NCBI RefSeq assembly: GCF_041146795.1
Contig: NC_135174.1
Coordinates: 20,764,878-20,828,877, forward strand
Length of the DNA stretch: 64,000 bases
Direction of reading: 5' to 3'
From: Maylandia zebra
Lineage: Eukaryota > Chordata > Actinopteri > Cichliformes > Cichlidae
Under the pieces are notes generated by a model, which had not been told where the DNA came from, made no database searches, and saw only the letters and a list, made by a program, of their open reading frames with translations. Positions 37,789 through 58,000 of the stretch are shown piece after piece. A program made the position numbers and the translations under genes. Numbering within the stretch: position 1 is the stretch's first letter; each line of letters begins with the position of its first letter.

Positions 37789-40700
37789 ATGGCTTCATTG
37801 GCTAAGAAAAGGGCAGTAGGTTTTGGTGAAAAACCCGAGGAAAGTGACAACAGCTCCGATGAGAATCCAGAGGAGGAAGACGATTCCGGAGAAGAGGACA
37901 GTGAGGCGTCAGATGAGGAAATTAATGAGGTAAAAGAACAAACACGTCTTAGAAGGGAGGCATGGCCTTGCTAACTAGTTAGCTAAGTCAGCAGTAGGGC
38001 TAATGTGAACGGGAATGCTCATGAAAATACTTTTTTGGTTAATCATGTGAGAAAAGAAATAACTAATATACTAGAAAATGTTATTTCGAAGATACTGTAC
38101 TTGAATACGCTGTAATAAGTTAACCCTGTGAAACTCATATCGGAAAGTTTCGCACAACTAATCAGAGAATGGGTTACAATAAAACTTGCAATTACGACTT
38201 CTACGCTTTCAGGAGGTCGTTGTAGACTTTGAAGCTCACACCATCTCAGACAATGACTTCAACGGCATAAAGAAGCTGCTGCAGCAGGTTTGGGTTCACT
38301 ATTGTTATTTCACGTTTCAAATACTGTGTGCAAGCAGCTGTCACTGACGTCATTTCTGTTATGTTTGGATCCAGCTTTTCTTAAAAGCTCATGTGAATAC
38401 ATCAGAGATGACAGACATCATCATCCAACAAAATCATGTTGGAAGTGTCGTCAAGGTGAGTAACTCGGTAGTTAAATATAAAAAGGATTTGTTCATTATT
38501 TTTGTTTATTTCTCCAGTTTCAACCCAAAAACAGCTGTGCTCAGAAGTTTACATACATGATCAAGGAAATATATGTCATGAAAATTTGGGCTTTCAGTGA
38601 TTTCTTTGAACTGTTCATCTTAATGCAAACTATGCATACTGCACACATCTTAATGACTTAAAAAAACTGCATTTGGGAGTGCATGTTAGAATTTCTTTTG
38701 GAGTTTTATTAATCCAAATGGGATCAGAAGCAAACATGAGGAACCAAAGGGCTGAAATATATACATATATTTATTTACATTTTTGATTAGGGGTGTTGAA
38801 GGTTATACAGTGTCTTGACTAGATGAGGCCAAGGCCTATTTATCTTATTTGTAATCATTATTTACTACAACTGGTAGTTTATTTTTAACAGCAATACTAG
38901 ACCAGTTATTCGAATGTGGGACTACTTTGCCAACATCTGGACAAAGACTTAAACTGTCACCCTGAGATGAGTTGTTTTGAGAGTTGTTTTGGATGTTCAG
39001 GAACCACCAAAGTTCAAGCCGTGAACTGGAAACTGCTGGAACACCAGCGTCAATTCACTGTCCACAGAGAATCCTTTGAACCTAAGAACACTATACCGGT
39101 ACTTTCAAACATGGTGGTGGCAGCATGATGCTCTGGAGCTGCTTTGCTGCTAACAGCATTGCTACATTGTACAAAGTGGATGGCAACATTAGGCTGGAAT
39201 AAATTCAAATTTGTGCACCAAAGTGTTTTCTTTTTTAAAAGATTTATGTTGTGCAATCATTCCACCAGGAAAAGGAACAGGGAAAAAAATCATTTAAAAC
39301 CCAAGCTTGATATTCATGCTCATTCACATTCATTTCTTAGCAGCTGTTTATTTACTTGTCTCTCTACTATGCTCCAGCAAGCTGAGGTGCCCGAAGACAG
39401 CGACGATGATGACGACCCAAATGAAGTGTTTGGCTTCATCACCATGCTCAACCTCACAGAGAGAAAGGTCAGATGACTAGCAAACTAAAACGAATTAGTC
39501 TTGAATGGGCTGGAATATGTCAGTGTTTTTTGTTTTGTTTTTTTAAATATAAATTGTCATACCTACGTGTGGAACTGTTCACAGGGTGTACAATGTGTGG
39601 AGGAGGTGAAGGAGCTGATTGTGGATCAGTGTGAGAAGAATGCTTCTCATATTGTGACAGAACAGCTGGAGAAGATCTTTAATGATAACAGCAAGCCTGT
39701 GGGGCTGCTGCTAAGTGAGCGCTTCATCAATGTGCCTCCACAGATTGCCCTTCCACTGCACAAACAGCTCCAGTAAGTTCTGCTTTACCTTCTCATTCCA
39801 TCTTTAGTGTTTTGTTATTGGAGTGAGAGCAGGTAGAAGATGGTCAGGATGGTGTTTGAAAACATTGAAATAAGACAGAACATGTCAATACTTTGCAAAT
39901 CTTATAAATCAGCATTTTATTCACAGTAGAATGTATGAAATATATCAAATGTTTAAACTGAGACCTTTTTAGTATTGCATGAAATATATTAGCAGCAACA
40001 CATCTTAAATGTTGGGACAGGTCCATGATTACTATAGTGTAGGATCCCCTCTTAACAACTGTTGAACATCTGGGAACTGATATTTACCAGTTAACCTAAT
40101 TGGCTATAAATGATTCCAGCTTTTTCTTTTTAATACCACTTACTTTTCCACCTTTTTATTGCTCTCATCCCAACGTTTTAATACATGTTGCGGTCATCAA
40201 ATTCAAAATACTTTTTTTTTATTTTATTTATGAAACATTTGATGTTTTGTGTTCTATTAATAAAATATGGTGGTGAGATTTGGAAATGATTCCATTCTGT
40301 ATTTATTTTTAATAGAAACTAGGAAAAACATCCATTTGTGTGGGTTAAAAGATTTTCATGTTACGGTCCTTTAGGGAAGAAATCGCTGAAGCTCAGAGGA
40401 CAAATAAGCCCAGTGGGAGGTGCCACTACTGCCTGATTATCAGCAAGACCTGTAGAGAAGAGACCAAGAGCATCCCAGCCACAGGAGGAGCTCCCAAAGA
40501 GGAATACATGTTTGTCAATGCAGAGGAGGAATTCTTTTATGAGGTAAAGCGGGGGGAAAAAAACCTGCACAGATTTCAAGGTTTTAACTAAATATTTATT
40601 ATACACAGGGCTACTTACTTAACAGTATCTGGGTAATAATACAGCATTTCGTTAACTCATGTCAAACTTCAGATAAATATTTATTTAAACAGCCATCTGA

Positions 40701-40929
40701 TAACCTATTCAATATATTTATACTCTGATTTCAAGCCTGGTCCGTGTTTGCCTTACAGCAAGCCATCTTGAAGTTCCACTACACAGTCCAAGAAGAGGCA
40801 GACTCCTGTTTAAGTGGGAGGTGGTCATTTACGGATGTGCCCATGAAGCCTTTTAGGACTGTGATGCTGATACCCACAGACAGAATGCCTGCCATCATGG
40901 AGAAACTCAAAGAATATCTATCAGTGTGA
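37789..40929 (+). CDS. bccip: BRCA2 and CDKN1A-interacting protein, complete CDS
   Basis: A nuclear protein that binds BRCA2 and p21 in homologous recombination and cell-cycle control; family members also act in ribosome assembly. Seven exons: 37789-37929, 38213-38287, 38375-38455, 39378-39467, 39585-39772, 40375-40543, 40759-40929; GT-AG junctions and phases agree, giving 304 residues (human about 314). Residues 1-47 are a disordered acidic head (DENPEEEDDSGEEDSE). The core follows with DFEAHTISDNDFNGIKKLLQ, a second acidic run EDSDDDDDPNEVFGF, and the block KPSGRCHYCLIISKT. It ends RMPAIMEKLKEYLSV, as in the human beta isoform. The ATG sits just downstream of the divergent promoter. The intron before exon 4 holds a Tc1-like relic, and the one before exon 6 another DNA-transposon relic. 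Confidence 0.97.
38532..39240 (+). mobile_element. Tc1-like transposon relic in bccip intron 3
   Basis: The left end reads CAGCTGTGCTCAGAAGTTTA, close to the termini of Tc1 elements of the Sleeping Beauty type. Near 39100-39190 the plus strand encodes a fragment like the transposase core: SMVVAA, then MLWSCFAAN after a frame change, then HCTKWMAT. Stops and frameshifts rule out activity, and no matching right end was found. Confidence 0.65.
39838..40300. mobile_element. Decayed DNA-transposon relic in bccip intron 5
   Basis: It carries AAATGTTGGGACAGGTCC, AACCTAATTGGCTATAAATG, TTTTTAATACCACTTACTT and CATCAAATTCAAAATAC in this order. I recognise this as the arrangement of a widespread fish DNA transposon whose ends read around GTTGGGAC. 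It has lost its middle and has no open frame. I cannot assign the superfamily with confidence. Confidence 0.45.
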
Positions 40930-40936
40930 CCTTCAC

Positions 40937-40942
40937 AATAAA
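40937..40942 (+). other. Proximal poly(A) signal candidate, bccip
   Basis: AATAAA begins only 8 bases after the bccip stop codon. If used, the 3' UTR would be about 25-30 nt. A second AATAAA lies at 41706-41711. Confidence 0.4.
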
Positions 40943-41697
40943 CCAAGACACCTATGGACACAGTGACAGCTTTCAAGCTTCTGAAAAACATTCAGTATAT
41001 TCAATTTTTGTACAGTTGACTTTAGGAATGCGTGTATTCATATTTAGAATATGTAGGGCGATAGTTTACCCATTTTTAGAAATTTTAAAGACAGTTTGTA
41101 CAAATTGTAAAGACATAGGGAATAATCGCATACTTGAATACTGGAAGAAACTACATGCAACTGCATATCAAAGGTGTTTATAGGAAGACTTCAAAATGAG
41201 ATGAGTTTGGTGTTAAGTTGTGGTAAACTGAAGAATGGGAGTAATGGCTACAGAGCAAATGAGTGGTATTGTAACACTGTAGGTATGTGGTTTTTAACAT
41301 TCAGCTACGTGTTTCATCCCTTCAAGAGCAGACTTTCCTTGATGTACGTTCTAAGATAAATGAGCAAAGCACAGTTATTCTGAGCAAGTTGTTTCATACG
41401 TATTTCAGCTTTAAAATCAGATCCTTGGATGTGAAGGTATACTGGCATTTATAACTTTGCATAATAGGGAAGTACATAGGAGACAAATTACTTTCTGCTC
41501 GAACATATTTTTTTTTGCCTGTGAGGTATATCAAATGACAGTGCGCATAAAGTCCACACCTAAGCAGTGTTGCGGAAAACCCCCTCACTCATTGTTTTTA
41601 GATCACAACTATTAAACTGCAAACTTTTCTATATTTACAGCACAGACATCTTTGCCTTCTCAGCACTGTAAGCACATTGGGTAGTACACATGAGTAA

Positions 41698-41711
41698 TTT
41701 AATGTAATAAA
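41698..41711. other. Facing poly(A) signals of bccip and dhx32
   Basis: AATAAA on the plus strand (41706-41711) could end a long bccip transcript. ATTAAA on the minus strand (41703-41698) could end dhx32, whose stop codon is about 90 bp away. If both are used the two 3' ends meet or overlap by a few tens of bases. Confidence 0.4.
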
Positions 41712-41793
41712 TTAAGCTTTACTGTATTAATTATACAAATGTCTTACAAGCATTCATGCATTTGCAGTCTAAATTTGTGATTTTTTTTTCAGT

Positions 41794-48891
<7,098 letters not shown>

Positions 48892-50095
48892 GACATACGG
48901 GTTTATCAGGACTAGTGCGCATTAAGTTTTCTTCTTCCACTCCAACTACAGGTCCATTCTTCTCAAATCGGAAGCATAGAAAAACAGACTGCGTGCCTTT
49001 CCATCTGGCGTTTAAAAAAACAAAAATCCCACGCTATGTTCGCGTATTTGGACGGAGTACAAGGTGAGAGAATCCTTTTGCTGAGGCTTTTGTTTTTAAT
49101 GTTTTACTTAAAGCTGTTCAAAGTTCGCAGCTGTCCACTTTGGAGCTTGGTGCGCGCAATGTCCATCGGTGCGTAATTTCATCTCAGCGTGGTTTCACAC
49201 GTGTTTTGATTTGCGTAGAGCTTCACATGCACCAATAAGCACGTCCGAGAGACGGTCATAATCGCCTGCATATTATCATGAAATCACGTGTAAAGCAGTG
49301 AGGACACTTATGGCGTCGTTGTTGCCACCAGTAACAATATCTCTAAAAATATCTTTTCATGTAACGTTGAAAGGTACAAGCTCATTAAAGTGTATTAGAA
49401 TTTCAGCAGTAGTCAGCAGGCTGTATATAGATGATTATTATTGTTTTTATATTTAAATGTTAGCTGGAATTCCATTTTTAACTTTATTTAATGTTACAAT
49501 TATATTCTTACATAATTGGCGTTCATTTACAAATCACCTTACCTTTATCAGAGTAATAAATGAAACTATTTCAGCTCCTGATAAACAGCAAATCTGTAAA
49601 AAATAGAGCTAAAGCTCCTGAGAGCAGCCAAAAACAGATATGTCAGTAATTTTGATCATTATTTAAAGCTTTTAAACCCAATGTTTAGACACTTCACTGA
49701 GGTGACACTACGTCTCACCCACTGACAAATAAAATGTGACTAATTAGAAAATGCTGGCTGAGGCTGATTTCAAAAGCTCATCAGAAACATTTGTCTTCGT
49801 TAGCGCGCGGCCTCAATTTCTTATCAACAAGAGATTTCCTCCCCAAAGTTTCCTTTCAGTAGCCTTTTAATTACACACAACCACTTAACTCCACCACATC
49901 ACTGCAAGCGAATCCTGATAGTAAGCAGTTCTATTGATTTAAGCCTTATTTCTATCCCCTATGGAGACCTTGTCAAATTGCTTTAAGAAAAAGGCTCACA
50001 GCATTAAAATGAGATAAGCTTTTACAGCAAGTATGAAGCCTTAGACTTTTCTGAAAATAAATGCTGCTCTAAAATGTTAGATCACCCTTATTATA
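48892..50095. other. dhx32 upstream region; no FANK1
   Basis: This stretch is the dhx32 5' region and the space before the likely adam12 3' end. No exon with ankyrin repeats or a fibronectin type III domain is visible on either strand, although FANK1 lies between DHX32 and ADAM12 in human. Minus-strand AATAAA hexamers near 50108 and 50134 are candidate adam12 poly(A) signals. Confidence 0.5.
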
Positions 50096-52002
50096 ATGTT
50101 TATTATTTGAAATGTAATTTAAAATTGGTTTATTAAGCATAAAAAGTGCCAGAGGGTTCTGACACTGAGGTTTTGAAATGTGAAGCTGGATGAAATCTTT
50201 TTGTATTTACACTGGCTCAGGCTTGTGGAATGAACATGTCATTGTTTTTTTCAGTTTTGAATCTTTAATTGATGAGTTCAAGTGTTGCCTGTGTTTCTGT
50301 GAATGTAATAAAAAAAAGCATAAAAAGTCAATAACAAATGTTTTCAGTGTAAAAAACAGGTTTACTAATACTGATTGTTTAAAATACCATGATCAGACAC
50401 AGACACTAAGTGTTTTTTTGTTTTTGTTTTACATATGATGCCTTAAAGAACAATCCTTAACAAAAATTCTCCATGAAAAAAAATGTGCTCACCTGTAACA
50501 CAACATACAAAGAACATACAATGTAACATACAAACAGGTCTCTATTAGGCATAGACAGACAGCATTGAAAAAGCAAAGTAAATAAAGCAATGCATGTAAA
50601 ACTAGTGCATTATTATAAAGAGTATCAAAAGTAACAAAATTCTATCCATATCAGTTTTTAGCAGACATATTTGTGAACAACAGCGGTGCTCAAAGGAAAT
50701 GTTGCTCATTGTGGATGTATATATGTATTTATATATGATGCACTGCAATCCAGCAAAAACATTAAGTAAACCAAAATGATAAAACAGTGTTCATTTTTTA
50801 AAAGATTATCTAAAATATGTAAAGTAGAAATGTTAAAAAAAAAAAAAAAAGGAAAACTAAAAAATGAACAGAAGCCCAGATACACTTGAGTGAGTCAGCA
50901 TATACTGAGTAACCATTAAACATCATTTCTGTGGCAGAATGAAATCTAAAAATGTTTTCTTATCAAGTAAAACTGTCCTTTCCAGTTAGATAAAAACATG
51001 ACTTAAAATGCACATATGAACACCGCAGCCAGACTTTGGCTGTTTACATGCGAGGAACACCTTTAAGCGAGTCATCAGTGATTCCATGATTTAATCTAGT
51101 CCTTGGTGCAGCAAGCATAGAAGGGAAAAAAAATTAAAAACACACATGACCTTTAGCAAAGCAAATATTTCAGATAGGTTTACTCTTTCTGAGGGATACT
51201 TTCTTGATCTTGGCTCATTTTAGATCTCTGTACCCGGATCCCTCAAGAGTGCATATTGGGCCTTGCAAATGAAAAGGAAATGGCAAATCAGTGACATTTC
51301 ACAGTTGAATTTGTTACCTTTCCGTGATAAAAATGACGAAGAAAAAGGAACAGGCCTGGATTTCATTTTTGAGCCAAGAAACGACCCGTCTTCTTGATTG
51401 CAGAACGCATCAAAGATCTGTTGTATTAATATCACAATCTCCTTTGCTGCAGTTGTTTCAAGCCTTGTCAGATGGCCCAAAGTTGCTATGCAGAGCGTTA
51501 CCCTTCAAGAAAACCCCAGTGGATTAAAAAAAAAAAAATACTACAAATGTTGTTTGATGCTCCCATCTATCATTGCACAACTCTTTTGAAATTCTTCACT
51601 TATGACGCAAAACAAAACCACAATGTAAAGGGTTCCCTTCATTTAAACACATTCCACAAAAGCGTCTCCGTTGGCACAATTTCACAGATCGCTCTCCTTC
51701 ATAAACGTCGGCTGATGTGAAGGCGCGAAACGAAAACAAGTAATTCAAAATTCAAAGTTGCTACCATGTCTTAAAAGTGTCTGGCACAGTGCACTGCGTG
51801 GCAATAAATACTGAATATAAATACTTTACATGTACCTGAGCTCAGACTCGTAGCACCATTCAGAGACAGAGCACCAAAAGGGACACGGCAGGTCTCCTGA
51901 TTCAAAACTCAGAGAAGCCACCACCTTTTTAAGGTTTTTCAGAGTTTTCATAGTGCAAATCTTTTCAGTCTTATCATAACAATGTCCCTTCTGGCCAAAA
52001 TC
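50096..52002 (-). other. Probable 3' UTR of adam12
   Basis: About 1.9 kb between the adam12 stop codon and minus-strand AATAAA candidates near 50108 and 50134. No coding potential was recognised. A long 3' UTR is usual for ADAM12, but this end is inferred only from poly(A) hexamers; shorter forms are possible. Confidence 0.35.
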
Positions 52003-55000
52003 TCAGCTGCTGTATTTGACGTTGGCAATAATGCAAGGCTTTGGTAGTGTTGGGGGGTGCTTGGGACTCGGCCTAGAGGAAGAGAAAAGTGGAAAAAAAA
52101 AGTAAAAAAAATGTTTCAGCGAGTTAAATATATCCAGGTAAGGTTTGAACCCACCTGTTGAGGTGTGGGATAGGACGTGGAGGTCTGGGTACGGCAGGCA
52201 CAGGGCCACAGACACTAGGAGGTCCTTGGCCTGCGGTTTGGCTCTGCTGAACAGAGGGACTTCGCACCAGTCGAGACCCCCTTGGATCAGCAGGTAGAGG
52301 TTTCTGAGGAGGACTGGGCTTCTCCAATTCCTATTAAAGGACAGACACTTTTAAATAATGATGGAAACTCACCACCAGGTGGCACTAACAGTCAGATAAT
52401 TATAGCCAATGCCTGCTTTTCTTTGAGCTTTTCTTTGAGGCGCTGACGCTGTCTTCTCTAACCAACTAATAACAGGAAAACTATCATGCTGTTTAAATCT
52501 TCTCTAGAATACAGAGATCATGATTCATTCCCTACTCTTCTCCTGGGCTAAGGAGACATTTCCACAAACACCACAGAGAGAAAGGATCAACAGGGATGAA
52601 CCTCAGACCTCACACACCCACAAAACAGTCTGTCTAAAACCCCGCTCACTTCCTCAGGTGGAGCTCTCACATTTAACAGTGCTTCAAAGCCCGCAGCAGA
52701 GAGATTTCACTCATGACTTATGTTCTTTGTTAACATCCTGGAGCTGCCAAACAGCTGCTAAAGATACAGTTGATGAAGCCTGCTGCCAACAGGAATCACT
52801 TTGCCATTTAATAGGTGCAGCTGAGAGGGCCTACTTCTTAAAGTAAAAACAGCCAAGAGCTTCTGTACGCCACATTTTGAACAGGTGTATGAGCTTTTAT
52901 GAAATCGACGGGTGCTTTTTAAAAATTCTCCAGCAGTCAATACTATATATTATCAATCTGCTTTTTAGAAGATGTTATCATGCACGCTGTATTGTGCTTT
53001 GTGTCTCTGTGTGTTTTTTCTGGCATCTTGTGCAATACACAGCATTTGTCACCTATTGTAACTGTCACCTGGAAGACATTTGTTATATGATTAAATCTTT
53101 GTTTTCTCACGTTGTTATTTGTTTTTTATGTATATGGTAGTTTCAACATAAATACATTATAGATATTTAATGCAAAAAAAGAAATTCGGCAGTATTCCTG
53201 GGGTCGCTGGGGTTCAATTATGTTCAGTTTTCTTGATCAATTAGTAACAATGGATGACCTTTATGCTTTTTCCACAGGCAAAGGTGACATTTGCAAACGT
53301 TTTCGATAATATTCAATGTTACAGAACCGAAACATAAAAGCAGCCAAGGCTGGAAATGAATGCCGACAATTTTTGTCTGAGATCCAACCTTGTTCATCTG
53401 AGCCTGAAAGAATCGTGCACCAATGATCTCCAATCAGTTTCTGTCTTTTTAACAACACTCAAACACTCAAATCATTTAGATTGGCTCTTTTTACTTCTGT
53501 CTCTTTGGGCTTGAGTACCTCCAAGAGTACAAATCAAATCAGTTTAAAGTCAAATAAGAATTACTATTTGGCTTTCTGTTCCTCTCAGTTTTGAAACCCT
53601 GCAATGCCATAACTAAAGCCCATGCAATAACAGTGGCAATAAGTTTGCCACCCTGTGACATTTGTACATACTTGCTCCTTGCAGTTGCTGCCCTCACACG
53701 CTCCCCTCCTGTGAGTCTGGCTCCATTTTTATTATTTATGTTGTGGTTTTTGTTGTAGAGCTCAAGCTTTGCTTGGATGGCGCTAGCTCCTGGGCTAACC
53801 TCGTTATTTTATGTGACTGTGCATAACTGTCAACATGCCTCTGCTTTTATAGCACACGAAAGAACCATGAAAACAGTCGACATCAAAAAACAGCAATTTG
53901 AAAGTGCATCGAACATCATCATTTCCCCGGTTGGGTATTACAGGCCTGGGTAGCGAGTAAAAGCTCCCCAGACACAGCGGTGGCGAAATTACAGTAAGTA
54001 ACATCATCGAATAAAATGTTTCCAACTGAGGAAACAGGAAATTCACTCACCATGACCATCCTGCAAGAGTTGTGGTGTGATGCACTGTGAAATGACGCCC
54101 CTCTGGGTGCGACGTGGATGTGAGGTGGAGGGGCTCGGTGAGGAGGAGGGACTGGGGGTCTCGGTTGCCCAGGGCCAGGGGAGAGGGACACGGTAAGGGA
54201 AAGAGGGACTGGGTGGCTAAGGTGAACTGGAGGGCACTGGGGCAGTCTATGCAGGCTGTGGGGAGGGAAGGGGGCCGGTGGGAGCCCCGCCTCTGGCCCT
54301 CGGTGAGGAGGCTACAGAGAGATTAAAGTTGAAAGAGTTTGTCAGAAGAGAAACCGTCTGCTTCCTATCAGAAACAATCATGATAATCTCCTCCTCTTCC
54401 TCTGCTGTCCTTCCTGATGCTTTCAAAGATACATAAATCAAACACTCCCACTTAGTTGCTCTCTATTCCCCCGAGTCGACATCAGGTGACTTCGTAAAGG
54501 GAAAAGACCACGACTATCCCATGAGCACTCGCTTGGGCTTCTTAAAAGATGAACACAGCTAAAGAGCCAAAATATGAGTCTTGCTTGATATTTAAACCTG
54601 TCCAGATGTGCACAGCTTAAACACAATATAAGACATACAAAGGCAGGCACACATGCATTCAGGCGGCAGTTTAATGCAGCTCCCAACAACTGGAAAATGA
54701 CCTCACCTGCTCTGTGCCTACATCAAACAGCCTTACATCCTCTCTCTTTTTACCGTTGACCCCAAATGAAAACCACATGCCACTAACTGAAAACACCAAT
54801 CTCATGGTAATGCACAACAGCTTACTCCACTTGTGTGCCACCCTGCAACACAAAAGGCTCTTCTGACACAGTTTCTCTTATCCTTCAGCAGCCCCTAACT
54901 CGATCGATCACGGGTCACTTCCCATTACAAACTAAGTCAGGGCAATAATGTAGGGGGGGAGGTAAAGGCATACAGCGATGTAGGCACACAAGTACAGCAA

Positions 55001-58000
55001 AATGCGGTTTCTGCCTTGCAATTACGAGCAACAAGATGGCTTTAGAAGTCAACTAAGCAGCTGCATCAACATTCTTCATGTGCAGATGAATCAGTTTCTC
55101 TCTTAACAGACAGCTGTTAATGACATGAAATGTATTAGAGTGCCTGAACATGCTGCTCGCCACAGACTCCATTATCACAACCTCCTCTACAAGTCCATAT
55201 GGAAAAGGATGATTTAATTGGATTTGAATGAGCTGCCATTTGTGTGAAAACAGCACGTCAATCTAGTTGAGAATGATGTGCGCTGTCGAAACAGCTGCGG
55301 CATTCCAGGAAAAATAAAACAGCAAGGATAATCTATTGCTGATCCTCCATTTGTCAGAGCCACATCTATTGGTGTGTATGCGATCGGCCGGTCAAAAGCA
55401 GATGTGTGCAATCTAGTGACCTTGAAGATGGTGGCACTGTGAGGCAGAGGCGGTGCCGGTCGGGATGGAGAGGTTAAGCTTGCTGATGGAGGCTGGTTAG
55501 GAGCTGTTGGTCCACTGATTGCGGCGCTTACTGATCTGTAATATAAAGGAGAAATTATATATCTGTAATTAAATACTTTATTATATTAATCATACACCAG
55601 TTACAATAGTAATATAATTTAAACTGTGCAATCAAAAGTAAATTCACCACTGTAATTGGATTCACAGTGTGACCAATCATAAAGACTCGCCCGCTCAATG
55701 GCACCTGTTGTTTTCATTTACGGACCTTGATCTGTTACAAAAAAGATGCATTATATCTAGAAATCATTCCACTATTACGGGCTGAAAACACACCTGATCT
55801 TCTCTATTGGATTTTTTTTGCTTGTAAATAGAAGTCTCAGTAGAGTTTTTCTCTTGATGCACATGGTCAGACCGGCACCCAGGACGACGAGTAGAGCTAC
55901 CAGAATGCCCACTGTCAGATTCCCATTGTCTGCTCAGAAACACACACAAAAGTTTTGGGAGTATTCTCCAAGTTTATTCCATTATTACTTCAGAATTTCA
56001 GGATTTCTCACATGGAGTTTGTGTCTAAACATAAGTCCACAATTTATTGTATATTATGGTAAAAATGCTGAAAAATGACACTCTGAAAACCTTTAAATTT
56101 AATGACCTGAAATGTAATAAATCACTCCTGTGGTGTAACAGCTACTGACTTACCTGCTTGTCTGATCGGACCACTGTCCACACTCCCACCGAAACCTGCC
56201 TTGTCACAGAAGGGAGGCGCCCAGTGAGCCTCACAGTGACAGTTCTTGTTGTTATTGCACACCTACAGTATATTAAAAGGACAGTTAACTATTATATGAG
56301 ACCAAGCGCCCCCCTATTTTTAACACCTTTTACACTCCATACATTTATTATGCTGCTTAAATTTAATAGGTTACAAATGAGTTATGTTTATGCAAAGGGA
56401 TGCAGAGTGATTCAATACAATATCATAGTAAATTTCTCAATGTTAAAAAAAAAATCTCAGAAATTAGAAATTGAGTTGCCGAAAAAAGAAGTAGTAAATT
56501 TTCATTTACTTTACAGCAAAGTAACAATTTCTCAAATTTAATACGATAGAATAAGTAAATGTGGGATTTTTGCTTGAGATATAAAGTGGCAGAAATAAGC
56601 TTCCTCTGAAGGGTGTCTGAGCTCGCCCTTAAGAGATAGGGTAAGGAGCTCAGTCGTTCGGGAGGGGCTCAAAGTAGAACTGCTGTTCCTCTGCATTAAA
56701 ATTACCCAGCTGAAGAGGTCTGGGCATTTATCTAAGATGCCTTCTAGACATCTCCTAGGTGAAGTGTTTCGTGGAGATTCGGGACACACTGGAGAGATTA
56801 CATCTCTCTGCTGGCTTGGCAATGCCTACTGAAAGAACTGCAGGTAATGGCCAGGCAGAGGGAAGTCTGGGCAGATCTGCTAAAACCGATGCCCTCCTAC
56901 ACCCATGACCCAAATAAGCAGTCGAAAACTGATGAATGAACAGATGATAAAATCATTTCCATTCTTTATGTGCCGCATGAAGCAGACAGAATCGATCAAC
57001 AGCCAGCCCTGCTAGGCTCCGCGTAGCAAAAATGTCTGGTATAAAATTCAGAGCAGACCCTTTCTCTTAAACCACATTTTTATAATCTCTCTCTCCCTCT
57101 TCCTGTCGTGCAGGAATGGTGAAGTCTAAGAGGATTCCCTATCTGAGTAATATGGAACAGGTGAGGGCCTCTCTCCAAGGCAACATCTTGATCTAATCTG
57201 TACATGCAGAGGTGCCCTGTCTCTTTTTATTTCAGCAAGTAAAACATTCCTTAAAATTTCATAGACATGTCTTATGGCGCTACACAAACAAATATCGCTG
57301 TATAACACCCGGACACGTTTCACTTTAACAGACAGTCGCAATTCTTTCGTCTGTATGCATTTGATGAAAGAGCAACTTAAACAGTCACAGTCACAGCCAA
57401 AGCCTCTGGGCTTCACCAGGAAATTTAATACTACAAAGCCATACATTTCATCTCTAACAGGACCACCCGTAGACATTTGATGGGTGGCATTTAAGAAAAA
57501 TCTAATCTCTATTTTCCCCAGCTCAAAGTCAGACTGTGTGTCATTGCTCCGAGGGTTTGGCCAAACAAAGCCGGGCCTTCAGATTTCAACAGATTTTTCG
57601 GGACAAGGAAGACTGCCTGATGGTATGATGAATGACCCTTTACGCAGAACGGAAATGAAATCATTATGTCTAATTGATTGAACCTTTCAGCATTCAGAGT
57701 GATTGATTGCAAGGCAGTGTAATGGCTCTCTAGCCAGTGTGTACTGGGCATTCTGAACACATTACAGCCCAAACGAGCTGATGTGAAGACGGAATACGGT
57801 TTGTTTTAGGATTGACAACTATCACATCGTTTTTTTTCAAACAGCGAAACAGGATGAAACGTACTGTACTCACCCCTCGACCGCTGCACTTGGCCGAACA
57901 ATCGTGCACACCGAAAACACTGACGTTCTGGCACTGACGATTCAAACACATCTGAAGCAGAAAACGACACGAAAAATCAACAGTGTGAGCTCAAAAACAA

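Noticed and set aside
48892-52002. Possible FANK1 exons between dhx32 and adam12
   Set aside because: No ankyrin or fibronectin type III coding segments were seen on either strand.
56538-56822. 94-codon minus-strand open frame in an adam12 intron
   Set aside because: It is the antisense shadow of a LINE C-terminal region read on the plus strand. No splice sites place it in adam12.
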